A stretch of 64,000 nt of DNA from FEN-1219 sp963713355 (lineage in GTDB: Bacteria; Pseudomonadota; Gammaproteobacteria; Steroidobacterales; Rariloculaceae): NCBI GenBank assembly GCA_963713355.1, contig CAVQLK010000006.1, forward strand, positions 1,054,001 to 1,118,000. Direction: 5' to 3'. The position numbers were made by a program, and so were the translations under genes. Below, one piece after another: positions 8,374 to 16,253 of this stretch; within the stretch, counting starts at the first letter, position 1, and each line of letters starts with the position of its first letter. The notes under the pieces are model-generated. The model was not told where the DNA came from and made no database searches. It saw nothing but the letters and a program-made list of their open reading frames with translations.

Positions 8374-8819
8374 AATCGAACGGCAACAAGACGACGCGGG
8401 CCGATGCCAGCGTCCAGGAGTACCTCGCTAACATCAGTGATGCTAAGCGGCGCGCCGACTGCGAGGCGTTGGTGAAGATCTTCCGGAGCGCCACCCGCAA
8501 GCCGCCAAGGATGTGGGGCAATGCAATCGTCGGCTTCGACCAATACCACTATCGCTACGACAGTGGCCGCGAAGGTGACATGTGCGCGGCGGGCTTTTCA
8601 TCGCGCAAGGGGCCCATCAGTCTGTACATCTACAGTGAAGGCCAGGAGAAGCTGCTCGCGAAGCTGGGCAAATTCAAGCTCAGCAAGGCGGCGTGCATCT
8701 ACATCAACCGAGTATCCGACGTGGACGAGGCTGTGCTGATGAAGCTCGTAACCGCGGGTGTGGCGGCGATCAAGAAGCTGCACTCCAACGGCGTGAGAGA
8801 CACTTGCAGCATCGCGTAG
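8370..8819 (+). CDS. DUF1801 domain protein (YdhG/YjhG type)
   Basis: 149 residues from a GTG at 8370 that overlaps the previous stop. The sequence shows the DUF1801 pattern: ASVQEYLANI opening, DCEALVKIF, then MWGNAIVGFDQYHYRYDSG and a C-terminal CIYINRVSDVD block. These are small cytoplasmic proteins of unknown function, some of iron-chaperone-like fold. Third gene of the AraC operon. Confidence 0.85.
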   Translation: MKSNGNKTTRADASVQEYLANISDAKRRADCEALVKIFRSATRKPPRMWGNAIVGFDQYHYRYDSGREGDMCAAGFSSRKGPISLYIYSEGQEKLLAKLGKFKLSKAACIYINRVSDVDEAVLMKLVTAGVAAIKKLHSNGVRDTCSIA

Positions 8820-9175
8820 TTGCCGGTGGGTGCAAATGCGGCGTGATTCGCTACCGCGGAGTCGGTCCGCCTGATCAAGTAGTGGTGTGCCACTGTCCTG
8901 ACTGCAGGCGTTCAACGGGCGCGCAATCTGTGGCGTGGCTATTCATCGCCGCCGACAAGTTCGAGTACACGCACGGCAAGCCGACGGAATTCGCCTCGTC
9001 GCCAGGAGTAGTTCGGAAATTTTGCGGTACCTGCGGAACGACGCTGAGTTGGGAAGGGGACAAGCAGCCTGGGAGAATCGATGTCACCGTAGGAAGCCTA
9101 GATCACCCGGAGGACTTTCCTCCGTCCCGTGCCGTATATCGCAAGCACAAATTGCCCTGGGCCTCGGAAATCTAG
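8804..9175 (+). CDS. GFA family protein (glutathione-dependent formaldehyde-activating type)
   Basis: 123 residues if it begins at the TTG at 8804, which lies inside the end of the DUF1801 gene; no ATG or GTG occurs in frame before the first conserved cysteine. The CxC (CKC), CxxC (CHCPDC) and CxxC (CGTCG) zinc ligands of the GFA/CENP-V fold are all present, in the usual order, followed by the typical VGSLDHPEDFPP stretch. Members bind zinc; most have no proven substrate. Last gene of the AraC operon, and the start codon is the least certain part. Confidence 0.8.
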   Translation: MQHRVVAGGCKCGVIRYRGVGPPDQVVVCHCPDCRRSTGAQSVAWLFIAADKFEYTHGKPTEFASSPGVVRKFCGTCGTTLSWEGDKQPGRIDVTVGSLDHPEDFPPSRAVYRKHKLPWASEI

Positions 9176-9427
9176 AGCACTCAACGCGAGTTGGTCGATC
9201 TCGCGCGGATCGAGTAAGTCGCGCTGGAGACCTGTGAGGGTGAATTGACAGTCCGGCCGACGCCGACCTAGGATGCTCTCGGCTCGGTGCAGCCGGCCGC
9301 TTGCGCCCCCTCCGGGGCATGGTGAATGCACTTCCGACTGATTCTTCTGATCCCGAAGCCAAGGCGAACGGGTCAGTAACGCAAGCGCTGATCGAGCTCT
9401 CGTTCGCCATGGAGCGAGGATCAAGCG

Positions 9428-10003
9428 ATGCGCACGTATCTCGAAGCCAAGGCGATGGCCAAGTCGCTGCGAACCGCATTGGCGGCCAAAGACATTTCGC
9501 TTTCCCATAGCGAGTGCCTCGAGCTCGTCTCGAAGCAGATTGGCTTCGACGAATGGAACATGCTTTCGGCGAAGATTGCGCTCGAGACCGGCGAGCGCAA
9601 CCCGCAGCCGGAAGCGGCGGGCATCTCCCTGGAGCCGGCCGTAGCCGTCGTTCAGATCGCGTTGGTGCCCGATGCGAAGAAATTCTACGTTGACTTCTTG
9701 GGGTTCGGCGTTGATTGGGGTTGGCCCCAAGACGATAGCGAGCGAGCGCTGTACGCGCAGATCTCTCGATCCGGCGTGACTTTGCATCTGAGTACGTACG
9801 GGACTGCGCGAGGCGCGACCGAGCTTCTCATCCGCATGCGCGGGCTCACGGCGCTGCACGCAGAGCTCGCGACCAAGACGTATCCCTTCCCGCTGAACGT
9901 GCGCCAAACGCCCGACGACCGATCGGAGCTTCACGTCACCGATCCCTTCGGGAACCGCGTGCGCTTCAGCGAGAACAATCCGCCCGGAACTTCAAACAAG
10001 TAG
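9428..10003 (+). CDS. Glyoxalase superfamily (VOC) protein with N-terminal helical domain
   Basis: 191 residues. Residues 1-50 form the small helical domain that precedes some bleomycin-resistance-like proteins (MRTYLEAKAMAKSLRTAL, then HSECLELVSKQIGFDEWN). The remainder is one VOC unit, with VVQIALVPDAKKFYVDFLGF and the ending DPFGNRVRFSE. Such proteins usually bind a ligand or a metal; nothing here identifies which. About 250 bases upstream (9176-9427) hold no gene that I can support. Confidence 0.85.
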   Translation: MRTYLEAKAMAKSLRTALAAKDISLSHSECLELVSKQIGFDEWNMLSAKIALETGERNPQPEAAGISLEPAVAVVQIALVPDAKKFYVDFLGFGVDWGWPQDDSERALYAQISRSGVTLHLSTYGTARGATELLIRMRGLTALHAELATKTYPFPLNVRQTPDDRSELHVTDPFGNRVRFSENNPPGTSNK

Positions 10004-10043
10004 GCCCTGCACGGGCCGCGACGTCGCCTGCGTCAGATAACCC

Positions 10044-10074
10044 TTGACTCTCACGTTGCGTAAAGCCCTATCGT
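10044..10074 (+). promoter_or_regulatory. MerR-type promoter with 19-base spacer
   Basis: TTGACT (10044-10049) and TATCGT (10069-10074) are 19 bases apart, two more than optimal, which is the signature of promoters untwisted by MerR-family regulators. The spacer holds a rough dyad centred on ACGTTGCGT. It lies just before the MerR-TipAS gene, so autoregulation is likely. Confidence 0.6.
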
Positions 10075-10104
10075 TCCCGACGACCTGGAAAGCTAAGTAG
10101 ATCC

Positions 10105-10899
10105 ATGCACCAGATAGGAGAGGTGGCGGAGCTGGCCAAAGTCAGCACCCGCCTGCTGCGCCATTACGACGAGATCGGACTGCTGGTTCCCTCCGGTCGG
10201 AGCGAAGCGGGTTATCGGCTGTATTCGCACGCCGATCTCGAGCGCCTGCAGCTGATCTTGTTCTATCGAGCGCTGGAATTTCCGCTCGACGGCATCCGGC
10301 GCCTGATGACGGCGCCCGGCTTCGACCGCCACGCAGCCCTCTTGCATCAACGCGAGCTGCTCCAACAGCAAGCGGCACATCTAGGCGAGCTGCTTGCACT
10401 GATCGACAAGACGATAAACGACATTGATCCCGAAACGGGACGGGAGAAACATCCAATGAATACCAAAGAAATGTTCGAAGTATTCCCCGACATGAAGCAA
10501 GAGCACCAAGACGAGGCGCAAGAGCGCTGGGGCAACACTGAGGCGTGGAAACAGTCCGCTGAACGCTGGAGCAAATACACGAAAACCGACGTGCAGCGCA
10601 TGAAGTTGGAAATGACTGAGGTGTATGGGCGCTTGGAGAACGTATTCGCTTCCGGCGCCAGGCCAGATGCGCCCGAGGCACTCAAAGCTATCGAAGCCAT
10701 GCGGGTCTTGTCCGACAAGTGGTTTTACGACACCTCCAGAGAGATGCACGTCAAGGGGACGGAATTCGTCAGCAAGGACGAGCGCTTCGTGCGCAACATC
10801 GACAAGAACTGTCCAGGCCTCGCGGCCTGGATCCACGAGGCCGCGAAGGCGAATCTGGGCTGCGAGAAGACTGAGGAACGGTCAAAGCCGAAACCATGA
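10105..10899 (+). CDS. MerR family regulator with TipAS ligand-binding domain
   Basis: 264 residues. The MerR winged helix occupies residues 1-70 (IGEVAELAKVSTRLLRHYDE; GYRLYSHADLERL), followed by a long dimerisation helix to about 110. The C-terminal 140 residues match the TipAS drug-recognition fold (EAWKQSAERWSKYTK near 150, then KWFYDTSREMHVKG and the final YF-type helix replaced by CPGLAAWIHEAA). Members such as TipA, Mta and SkgA sense antibiotics or oxidative stress and activate transporter genes from long-spacer promoters. The large permease gene downstream is a possible target, but 147 bases separate them. Confidence 0.9.
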   Translation: MHQIGEVAELAKVSTRLLRHYDEIGLLVPSGRSEAGYRLYSHADLERLQLILFYRALEFPLDGIRRLMTAPGFDRHAALLHQRELLQQQAAHLGELLALIDKTINDIDPETGREKHPMNTKEMFEVFPDMKQEHQDEAQERWGNTEAWKQSAERWSKYTKTDVQRMKLEMTEVYGRLENVFASGARPDAPEALKAIEAMRVLSDKWFYDTSREMHVKGTEFVSKDERFVRNIDKNCPGLAAWIHEAAKANLGCEKTEERSKPKP

Positions 10900-11046
10900 C
10901 CGCGCTGCGGTGCGAGTAGAGCGGGGTATCAACCGTCCAAGGCTCGTCGAGCCCGCTGCCGAGAGCGACAGGGCTGCAACGGACTTTGGTTCCCCCGTAT
11001 CCATTGAGTAGCCGGCCAACGACGTTGCGGGCTCGGGGGCGTTGCG

Positions 11047-13545
11047 ATGACAACCATTCGGCAGGACATCCGGTACGGCCTCCGAGCTCTTCGGGACCGG
11101 CCCGCGTTCACGATTGTCGCGACGCTGTCGCTCGCGCTCGGAATCGGCGCCAACGCCACGATCTTCAGCATCATCAACGCCACGCTGCTCGCACCGCTCG
11201 GCCTCGCGAACGAGGACCGACTCGTCGCGCTCACGACTCATCCGCTCGAATCGCCTGGGAATCGCGGGAGCGCCGCATATCGGGAATACGAGGCTTGGCA
11301 GGATGCGCGGAGCTTCGAGGCGGTCGGCGGGTTCTGGTCGGTGCCGGAGATCCTCGGCGGGGAAGCCGACGGCACCGCGGCCGCGGAAGACTTACAGGTC
11401 ATTCGCGGCGGCCCGCGCCTGTTCGAGGTGCTCGATGTGGAGCCGCAGATCGGCCGCTTGATCACGTTCGAGGAGGATCAAGTCGAGAACTGGGCTCCCG
11501 TGGCCCTGATCAGCGACCGCTTGTGGGAGCGCCGCTTCGAGCGCGATCCGCAAGTGCTCGGGCAGACGATGCGCCTCGACGGCATCGTGACGACGATCAT
11601 CGGCGTGATGCCGCCCGACATCGAGCGAAAGATCTTCATGCCCGACGCCGATCTGTGGGTGCCGTCTCGCATCGGTCGCGCGCAGGTGATTAGCGGCGTC
11701 GGCCTCTTACGAGTTTTCGCGCGGCTCAAGCCTGGAATCACGATGGAACAAGCGCGGCAGGAATTGAGCGGCATCGCGCACCGGTTCGGGGAGCAGTATC
11801 CGGATACGAACGCGACCCGCGGGTTCGGCGTCATGAGCATGCACGATCTCTTCTATGGAGGCGCAAAGGAGCCGCTGCTGATTCTGCAAGGCGCCGTGCT
11901 GTTCGTTCTGCTGATTGCGTGCGCCAACGTCGCGGGTCTGCTGCTGGCCCGCGCTGCGGCGCGCCAAACGGAGATCGCGATTCGCAGCGCGGTCGGCGCC
12001 GCTCGCGGCCGTCTGATCAGGCAAGTTCTGACCGAGAGCATCGTGCTCGCCGTTCTCGGCGGCATTCTGGGCGTCTTTTTCGCTTGGATCGGTTTGCGCG
12101 TATTCGTCGCCGCGGCGCCTTCCGACATTCCGAATCTCGACTCGATGACGGTCAATCCCTCGGTGCTCGGTTTCACCACGTTGATCGTAGTCGTCACCGC
12201 GATCGCGTTCGGAATCGTTCCCGCGCTGCAGGGAACGCGCCCCGACTTGACGGCGCTGCTCAACGACGCAGCGCGCGGATCGAGCGCAGGCGCCGCGCGC
12301 CAACGGCTCAGGCTCGCGCTCGTCGCCGGGCAGACCGGGGTCGCAATGGTTCTCCTGATCAGCGCGGGGCTCCTCATCAACAGCTACCTCAAGCTCAGGG
12401 ACAACGACCTCGGCACCGACCCCGCAGGCGTGCTGACATTTCAGATCCGTTTCGGCCAGGCCGAAGCGATCACATTCACGGGTCAACAGGTCAAAGGTGC
12501 CGGCGTCTGGAACGTGAATCCACGCGTAGGGCTGACGATGGAGCGTGTCTACGAAGAGCTGAAGACCAATCCCGCCATCGAAGCGGTGTCGGTCGCGACC
12601 TCCATGCCGTTCCTAGGGGCGCCTTTTCGCAATCTTGTGATCGACGGGCGAGCGACGGACGACCAAGGTGCGCAAATCGGAGCCGCGTACATCGGCGTGA
12701 TGCCGGGGTATTTCGAGGCGCTGACGATCGACGTCCGGCGCGGGCGCGGTCTTGACGAAAACGACGCAAGCGGCCGGCACGTCGTCGTCGTCAACGAAGC
12801 GATGGCGACGCAGTATTGGAAGGAAGGCGATCCGATCGGCAGCTACTTGACGCTCGACTTCGTTCCTGGCGAGGTGCCGCGCGAGGTCGTCGGCGTCGTG
12901 CAAAACGTGCTCCTCAGCCAATATGCCGACACGGCTGTGCCGACGATGTACGTCCCGTACAGCCAGCAGACGGATGCCTGGCTCGGACCGCAATGGCAGC
13001 AACGAGCGTACGGATCCTTCATCGTCAAGGGACGCGGCGACCCGATGGACCTCGTGCCGTTCGTGCGCAGCTCAGTTGCGCGCGTCGACAGTGACCGACC
13101 AATCACGGAGCTCCGCACGATCGAAGACTACTTGGCCGAGCAGATGCAGGGCGACGTCTTGTGGGTCGGCTTGCTCGTCACGTTCGGCGCCATCGCCGGC
13201 GTGCTCGCCGTGACGGGCATCTACGGAGTCATCAGCTATGCCGTGGCGCAGCGCACGCACGAGATCGGGATCCGCTTGGCTCTCGGTGCAGACGCGCGGA
13301 CGATCGTTGCGCTTATCATGCGTCAAGCCGTCGTGGTCGTCGCGGCGGGACTCGTGGTGGGCGTCATCGGCTCGCTGGTCTTGACGCGCTTGATCGCGAA
13401 CACGCTCTTCGGAATCGAGGCGACCGATCCGTTGACCTTCGTCGCGGTGTCGCTGCTGCTGCTCGCGGCTGCGCTCGTTGCTTGTATCGTGCCGACCTGG
13501 CGCGCGCTGAAGGTGCAACCGTCGGAAGTGCTGCGCTACGAGTGA
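11047..13545 (+). CDS. FtsX/MacB-type ABC permease, duplicated form (ADOP-like)
   Basis: 832 residues. It has the twofold layout of acidobacterial-type orphan permeases: an N-terminal helix (residues 20-42), a large periplasmic MacB domain, three helices of FtsX around 280-420, a fourth helix near 425-445 starting the second half, another periplasmic domain and three C-terminal helices ending in VPTWRALKVQPSEVLRYE. No ATPase gene is adjacent, as is common for this group. Substrate unknown; relatives are linked to peptide or drug export. The gene is intact, unlike its relative at 16254-18668. Confidence 0.88.
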   Translation: MTTIRQDIRYGLRALRDRPAFTIVATLSLALGIGANATIFSIINATLLAPLGLANEDRLVALTTHPLESPGNRGSAAYREYEAWQDARSFEAVGGFWSVPEILGGEADGTAAAEDLQVIRGGPRLFEVLDVEPQIGRLITFEEDQVENWAPVALISDRLWERRFERDPQVLGQTMRLDGIVTTIIGVMPPDIERKIFMPDADLWVPSRIGRAQVISGVGLLRVFARLKPGITMEQARQELSGIAHRFGEQYPDTNATRGFGVMSMHDLFYGGAKEPLLILQGAVLFVLLIACANVAGLLLARAAARQTEIAIRSAVGAARGRLIRQVLTESIVLAVLGGILGVFFAWIGLRVFVAAAPSDIPNLDSMTVNPSVLGFTTLIVVVTAIAFGIVPALQGTRPDLTALLNDAARGSSAGAARQRLRLALVAGQTGVAMVLLISAGLLINSYLKLRDNDLGTDPAGVLTFQIRFGQAEAITFTGQQVKGAGVWNVNPRVGLTMERVYEELKTNPAIEAVSVATSMPFLGAPFRNLVIDGRATDDQGAQIGAAYIGVMPGYFEALTIDVRRGRGLDENDASGRHVVVVNEAMATQYWKEGDPIGSYLTLDFVPGEVPREVVGVVQNVLLSQYADTAVPTMYVPYSQQTDAWLGPQWQQRAYGSFIVKGRGDPMDLVPFVRSSVARVDSDRPITELRTIEDYLAEQMQGDVLWVGLLVTFGAIAGVLAVTGIYGVISYAVAQRTHEIGIRLALGADARTIVALIMRQAVVVVAAGLVVGVIGSLVLTRLIANTLFGIEATDPLTFVAVSLLLLAAALVACIVPTWRALKVQPSEVLRYE

Positions 13546-13588
13546 ATCGAGCTTCGCAGCTGAGGCGGCCTCGCGTCGACGGTTTACG

Positions 13589-13948
13589 TCATGCCGGCGG
13601 AAAGGGTCGCGAGGGCGGTGACGCTAGCGTGATGAAGTTGCCGAATGGATCGCGCACCCGCGCCAGCGTCGAATAGTCGCCCGCAACGTCGTCCCCGAGC
13701 ATGATCCCCAAGCCTCTCAGCCTGCGGCGCTCGGCAGCGAGATCGTCGACGTACAGGAACATCACGCCGCGGCCGGCGATCTCCTCACTGGTTGAGAGCA
13801 TGAGCCCGCCCTTATTGAAGAGCTCCCATTGCACCAGCGTGTCCATCGGTCGGTGATCCGGCCGCCGACCGAGCAGCTTCGTATACCAGGCTTCGGCCGC
13901 CGCAAGGTCCGCAGCGAGCAGTGCCGTGTAGATCTTCTGTGGGTTCAT
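13589..13948 (-). CDS. VOC family protein
   Basis: 119 residues, one vicinal-oxygen-chelate unit: KIYTALLAADLAAAEAWYTKLLGR opening and DPFGNFITLA closing the fold. The ATG at 13946-13948 follows a GTAGGTAA ribosome site. It faces the permease gene at its 3' end. Ligand unknown. The start lies five bases from the stop of a permease remnant read on the same strand, so it may have been the second gene of a lost operon. Confidence 0.82.
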   Translation of the reverse strand: MNPQKIYTALLAADLAAAEAWYTKLLGRRPDHRPMDTLVQWELFNKGGLMLSTSEEIAGRGVMFLYVDDLAAERRRLRGLGIMLGDDVAGDYSTLARVRDPFGNFITLASPPSRPFPPA

Positions 13949-13952
13949 TTAC

Positions 13953-14009
13953 CTACTCCGCGCGCAACGCGCGCATTGGATCGACACGCGTCGCGACGGT
14001 CCCGAAGAT
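13953..14009 (-). pseudogene. Remnant C-terminus of an FtsX/MacB permease
   Basis: Read leftward, this gives RIFGTVATRVDPMRALRAE and a TAG stop, the standard last residues of FtsX/MacB permeases (VDPMRALR just before the end). Nothing upstream continues the protein in any frame, so the rest of the gene is gone. It ends immediately before the VOC gene. Confidence 0.6.
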
Positions 14010-14163
14010 GCGCGCTCTTGTTCATGCTCGACCCCCCACGCTTGGACGCCGTCGAGCAAGTAGCGTGCCAGTCGTAACAGCGTGCGGCAGCCTCGTATTG
14101 CAATTCCCGGCTTCGGGACACGGGCTGCGGATGGGATAATGAGCAACCGCGGCGCCAGCCACC

Positions 14164-14190
14164 TGTCACAACGCGCAGCGCTCGTTCGTC
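14164..14190 (+). promoter_or_regulatory. ECF41-type promoter of the sigma factor gene
   Basis: TGTCACA (14164-14170) and CGTC (14187-14190), 16 bases apart, match the -35 and -10 elements reported for ECF41 sigma factors. The same motif with identical spacing precedes the AhpD-like gene. The -10 box is only eight bases from the ATG at 14199, so the message would be leaderless or nearly so. Confidence 0.7.
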
Positions 14191-14198
14191 TAACGGTC

Positions 14199-15095
14199 AT
14201 GGAGCTCAACGCCAACAATGCCTCGGGCCGCCGCACGGCTTTCGAGGCCTATCGTGGGCGCCTCTGGGGCGTGGCCTACCGCATGCTCGGCTCGCGCGCG
14301 GACGCCGACGACATGGTGCAGGAAGCGTATCTGCGCTGGCATGCGACGCCGATCGCCGAGGTGCGCACGCCGGAGGCCTGGCTCGTGACGACCACGACTC
14401 GCCTCTGCATCGATCGCCTCCGCCAACTGCGCGCGGAGCGCGAGGCCTATGTCGGCCCGTGGTTGCCCGAGCCGCTCGTCGAGGAGGCGCCGCCGGCCGA
14501 TGCGGCGACCGAGCTCGCGTCGGACTTGTCCGTGGCATTCCTCGCATTGCTCGAGCGCCTCGCGCCCGAGGAGCGCGCCGCGTTCCTGTTGCACGACGTG
14601 TTCGATTCGGACTACGACGAGATCGCTGCCGCGCTCGGCAAGAGCGAGGCCGCGTGCCGGCAGATCGTGAGCCGCGCGCGGCGCCGCGTGCGCGACGAGC
14701 GGCCGCGCGTCCGCGTCAGCGCCGCGGCGCGCGAGCAGCTCGTCGAGTCGTTCATGCGAGCGATCGAGCTCCGCGACCGCGACGCGCTACTTGCGATCGT
14801 CGCCGAGGAGGCCACGCTGACGTCCGACGGCGGAGGCAAAGCGAAAGCCGCGCAGAAGGTCGTGCACGGTGGCGCGAGCGTCGTGCGCTTCCTGCTCGGC
14901 GTGTTGCGCGCGGCGCGTGAACGTCTCACGTTGCAAAAGATCGTCGTGAACGGCGAAACAGGCATCGCCGTGCGCATCGACGGCCGGTTGCTCTCTGTGA
15001 TGTCTCTCGTCACGAGCGGTGACCAAGTTCTCGGCGTGTACAGCGTGCTGAATCCGGACAAACTGCGCGGCGTTCCGCTCGCCGTGAGGCACTGA
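14199..15095 (+). CDS. ECF41 family RNA polymerase sigma factor (SigJ-like)
   Basis: 298 residues from the ATG at 14199; the frame is open further upstream across the promoter. Sigma region 2 (FEAYRGRLWGVAYRMLGSRADADDMVQEAYLRW) and region 4 (LAPEERAAFLLHDVFDSDYDEIAAALGKSEAACRQIVSRARR) are followed by a SnoaL-like extension. GPWLPEP after region 2, DGGGK in the extension and NPDKL near the end are the ECF41 fingerprints. In this family the extension acts in place of an anti-sigma factor. Its usual partner, a carboxymuconolactone-decarboxylase-like protein, is the next gene. Confidence 0.93.
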   Translation: MELNANNASGRRTAFEAYRGRLWGVAYRMLGSRADADDMVQEAYLRWHATPIAEVRTPEAWLVTTTTRLCIDRLRQLRAEREAYVGPWLPEPLVEEAPPADAATELASDLSVAFLALLERLAPEERAAFLLHDVFDSDYDEIAAALGKSEAACRQIVSRARRRVRDERPRVRVSAAAREQLVESFMRAIELRDRDALLAIVAEEATLTSDGGGKAKAAQKVVHGGASVVRFLLGVLRAARERLTLQKIVVNGETGIAVRIDGRLLSVMSLVTSGDQVLGVYSVLNPDKLRGVPLAVRH

Positions 15096-15103
15096 TTCGC
15101 GGC

Positions 15104-15130
15104 TGTCACACCCCGGCGACTTCGTTCGTC
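15104..15130 (+). promoter_or_regulatory. ECF41-type promoter of the AhpD-like gene
   Basis: TGTCACA (15104-15110) and CGTC (15127-15130) with a 16-base spacer repeat the arrangement found before the sigma factor gene. Ten bases around the -10 box (TTCGTTCGTC/TCGTTCGTCT) are also shared. Transcription would start about 25 bases before the ATG at 15161. Confidence 0.75.
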
Positions 15131-15160
15131 TATAGGGCGTACTCACCATATGGAGGCCCT

Positions 15161-15640
15161 ATGAGAACCCGTATCGACTTCACGCGCGTCTCGCCGCAAT
15201 CCCTGAAGCCGCTGTTCGCGCTCGGTGCGCAGATCGAAGCTTCGGGCCTCGAGCACTCGCTGCTCGAGCTCGTGAAGATGCGCGCGTCACAGATCAACGG
15301 CTGCGCATACTGCATCGACATGCACACGAAGGACGCGCGCGCGGCGGGAGAGACCGAGCAGCGTCTTTATCTGCTCGACGCGTGGCGTGAGGCGCCGCTG
15401 TACACGGAGCGCGAGCGGGCTGCGCTCGCGTGGACGGAGGCGGTCACGCTCGTCGCGGACGGCCACGTGCCGGACGACGCGTACGAAGAGGCCAGCAACA
15501 ATTTCACCGAGGACGAGCTCGTCTCTCTGACGCTTGCGATCATTGCGGTCAACAGCTGGAATCGGATGAACATCGCGTTCCGGATGGAAGCGGGTAGCTA
15601 CCGTCCAGGGATGTTCAAGCAACTGTTGAAAACAGCTTGA
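15161..15640 (+). CDS. Carboxymuconolactone decarboxylase / AhpD-like protein
   Basis: 159 residues, with a GGAGG site before the ATG. The CxxCxxxH redox centre reads CAYCIDMH (residues about 47-54), within the AhpD-type helix LVKMRASQINGCAYC, and the second half carries VNSWNRMNIAFR. Proteins of this type reduce peroxides or organic hydroperoxides with thiol partners. It is the standard regulon member of ECF41 sigma factors, and the promoter match makes it the likely target here. Confidence 0.92.
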   Translation: MRTRIDFTRVSPQSLKPLFALGAQIEASGLEHSLLELVKMRASQINGCAYCIDMHTKDARAAGETEQRLYLLDAWREAPLYTERERAALAWTEAVTLVADGHVPDDAYEEASNNFTEDELVSLTLAIIAVNSWNRMNIAFRMEAGSYRPGMFKQLLKTA

Positions 15641-15647
15641 CGCAAGT

Positions 15648-15684
15648 CGCGAAGCGCCGCCGATCCGATCGGCAGCGCTTCGCG
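15648..15684. terminator. Hairpin between convergent genes
   Basis: Two 18-base arms (15648-15665, 15667-15684) pair with one mismatch; the tip must open a few pairs. It lies between the stops of the AhpD-like gene (15640) and the leftward DUF1328 gene (15698), a likely bidirectional terminator although no T-run follows. Confidence 0.55.
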
Positions 15685-15697
15685 GCTCGGCGCGCCG

Positions 15698-15862
15698 CTA
15701 TAGGCGGCCGCGTCTTCCGAACACGAAACTCACGACCGCGAGGATCAGTCCGACGACGAAGAGGATCCACGCGATGTTTGCGGAAAGACCCGCAACGCCC
15801 GTGAGTCCCAAGACGCCGGCGATCAACGCGACCACCAAGAACATCAATGCCATGTACAGCAT
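15698..15862 (-). CDS. DUF1328 small membrane protein (YtjA type)
   Basis: 54 residues, two hydrophobic helices: MLYMALMFLVVALIAGVLG, then TGVAGLSANIAWILFVVGL and a short basic tail. This is the DUF1328/YtjA family, tiny inner-membrane proteins often induced by envelope or osmotic stress. AGGAGA precedes the ATG at 15860-15862. It follows the entericidin-like gene by 13 bases, so the two are probably one transcript. Confidence 0.88.
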   Translation of the reverse strand: MLYMALMFLVVALIAGVLGLTGVAGLSANIAWILFVVGLILAVVSFVFGRRGRL

Positions 15863-15875
15863 GGGGTTCTCCTAG

Positions 15876-16031
15876 TTAACGGCGCGCGTCGTCTGCTGCG
15901 TCTTCGATCTCGTCGCCGAGCTCCTCGACATCTTCGCCGACGCCTTCGACGGTTTCGCAACCGACTGCGAAGGCCGAAAACAAGATGGCACCGAGCAGCG
16001 ACAAGAACGACTTCGGATTGGCGATTCTCAT
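15876..16031 (-). CDS. Entericidin-like small lipoprotein
   Basis: 51 residues from the ATG at 16029-16031. A signal sequence ends in FAVGC, a lipobox-type site with Cys26 as the acylated residue, leaving a 26-residue acidic tail (ETVEGVGEDVEELGDEIEDA) of the entericidin A/B kind. Such lipoproteins are stress-induced and of debated toxicity. The pairing with DUF1328 suggests a small envelope-stress operon. The upstream 220 bases to the divergent permease gene should hold its promoter; none is obvious. Confidence 0.82.
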   Translation of the reverse strand: MRIANPKSFLSLLGAILFSAFAVGCETVEGVGEDVEELGDEIEDAADDARR

Positions 16032-16253
16032 ACAGTCTCCCATGGTTGACCTGGTAGCCTGGGAACTGCATGGACCGTGCCACGCCAGCCGCAGAGCCGG
16101 TTCTACGCCGCAGGCAGCGACGTTGTTTGCTGTTTTCGCTCGTTTTGCAGGAATTGCGCGGGCGGCCGGTGGTTCGGAGTGCCAACTCGTGTGAGACGTC
16201 GTAAGCTCTGTCGGCAACCAAAGGCCCGATCAATCGAGTAGCGGAGTCACACG

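Noticed and set aside
10003..10017. GGCCC-5-GGGCC hairpin after the glyoxalase-family gene
   Set aside because: Only five pairs and no T-run; too weak to call a terminator.
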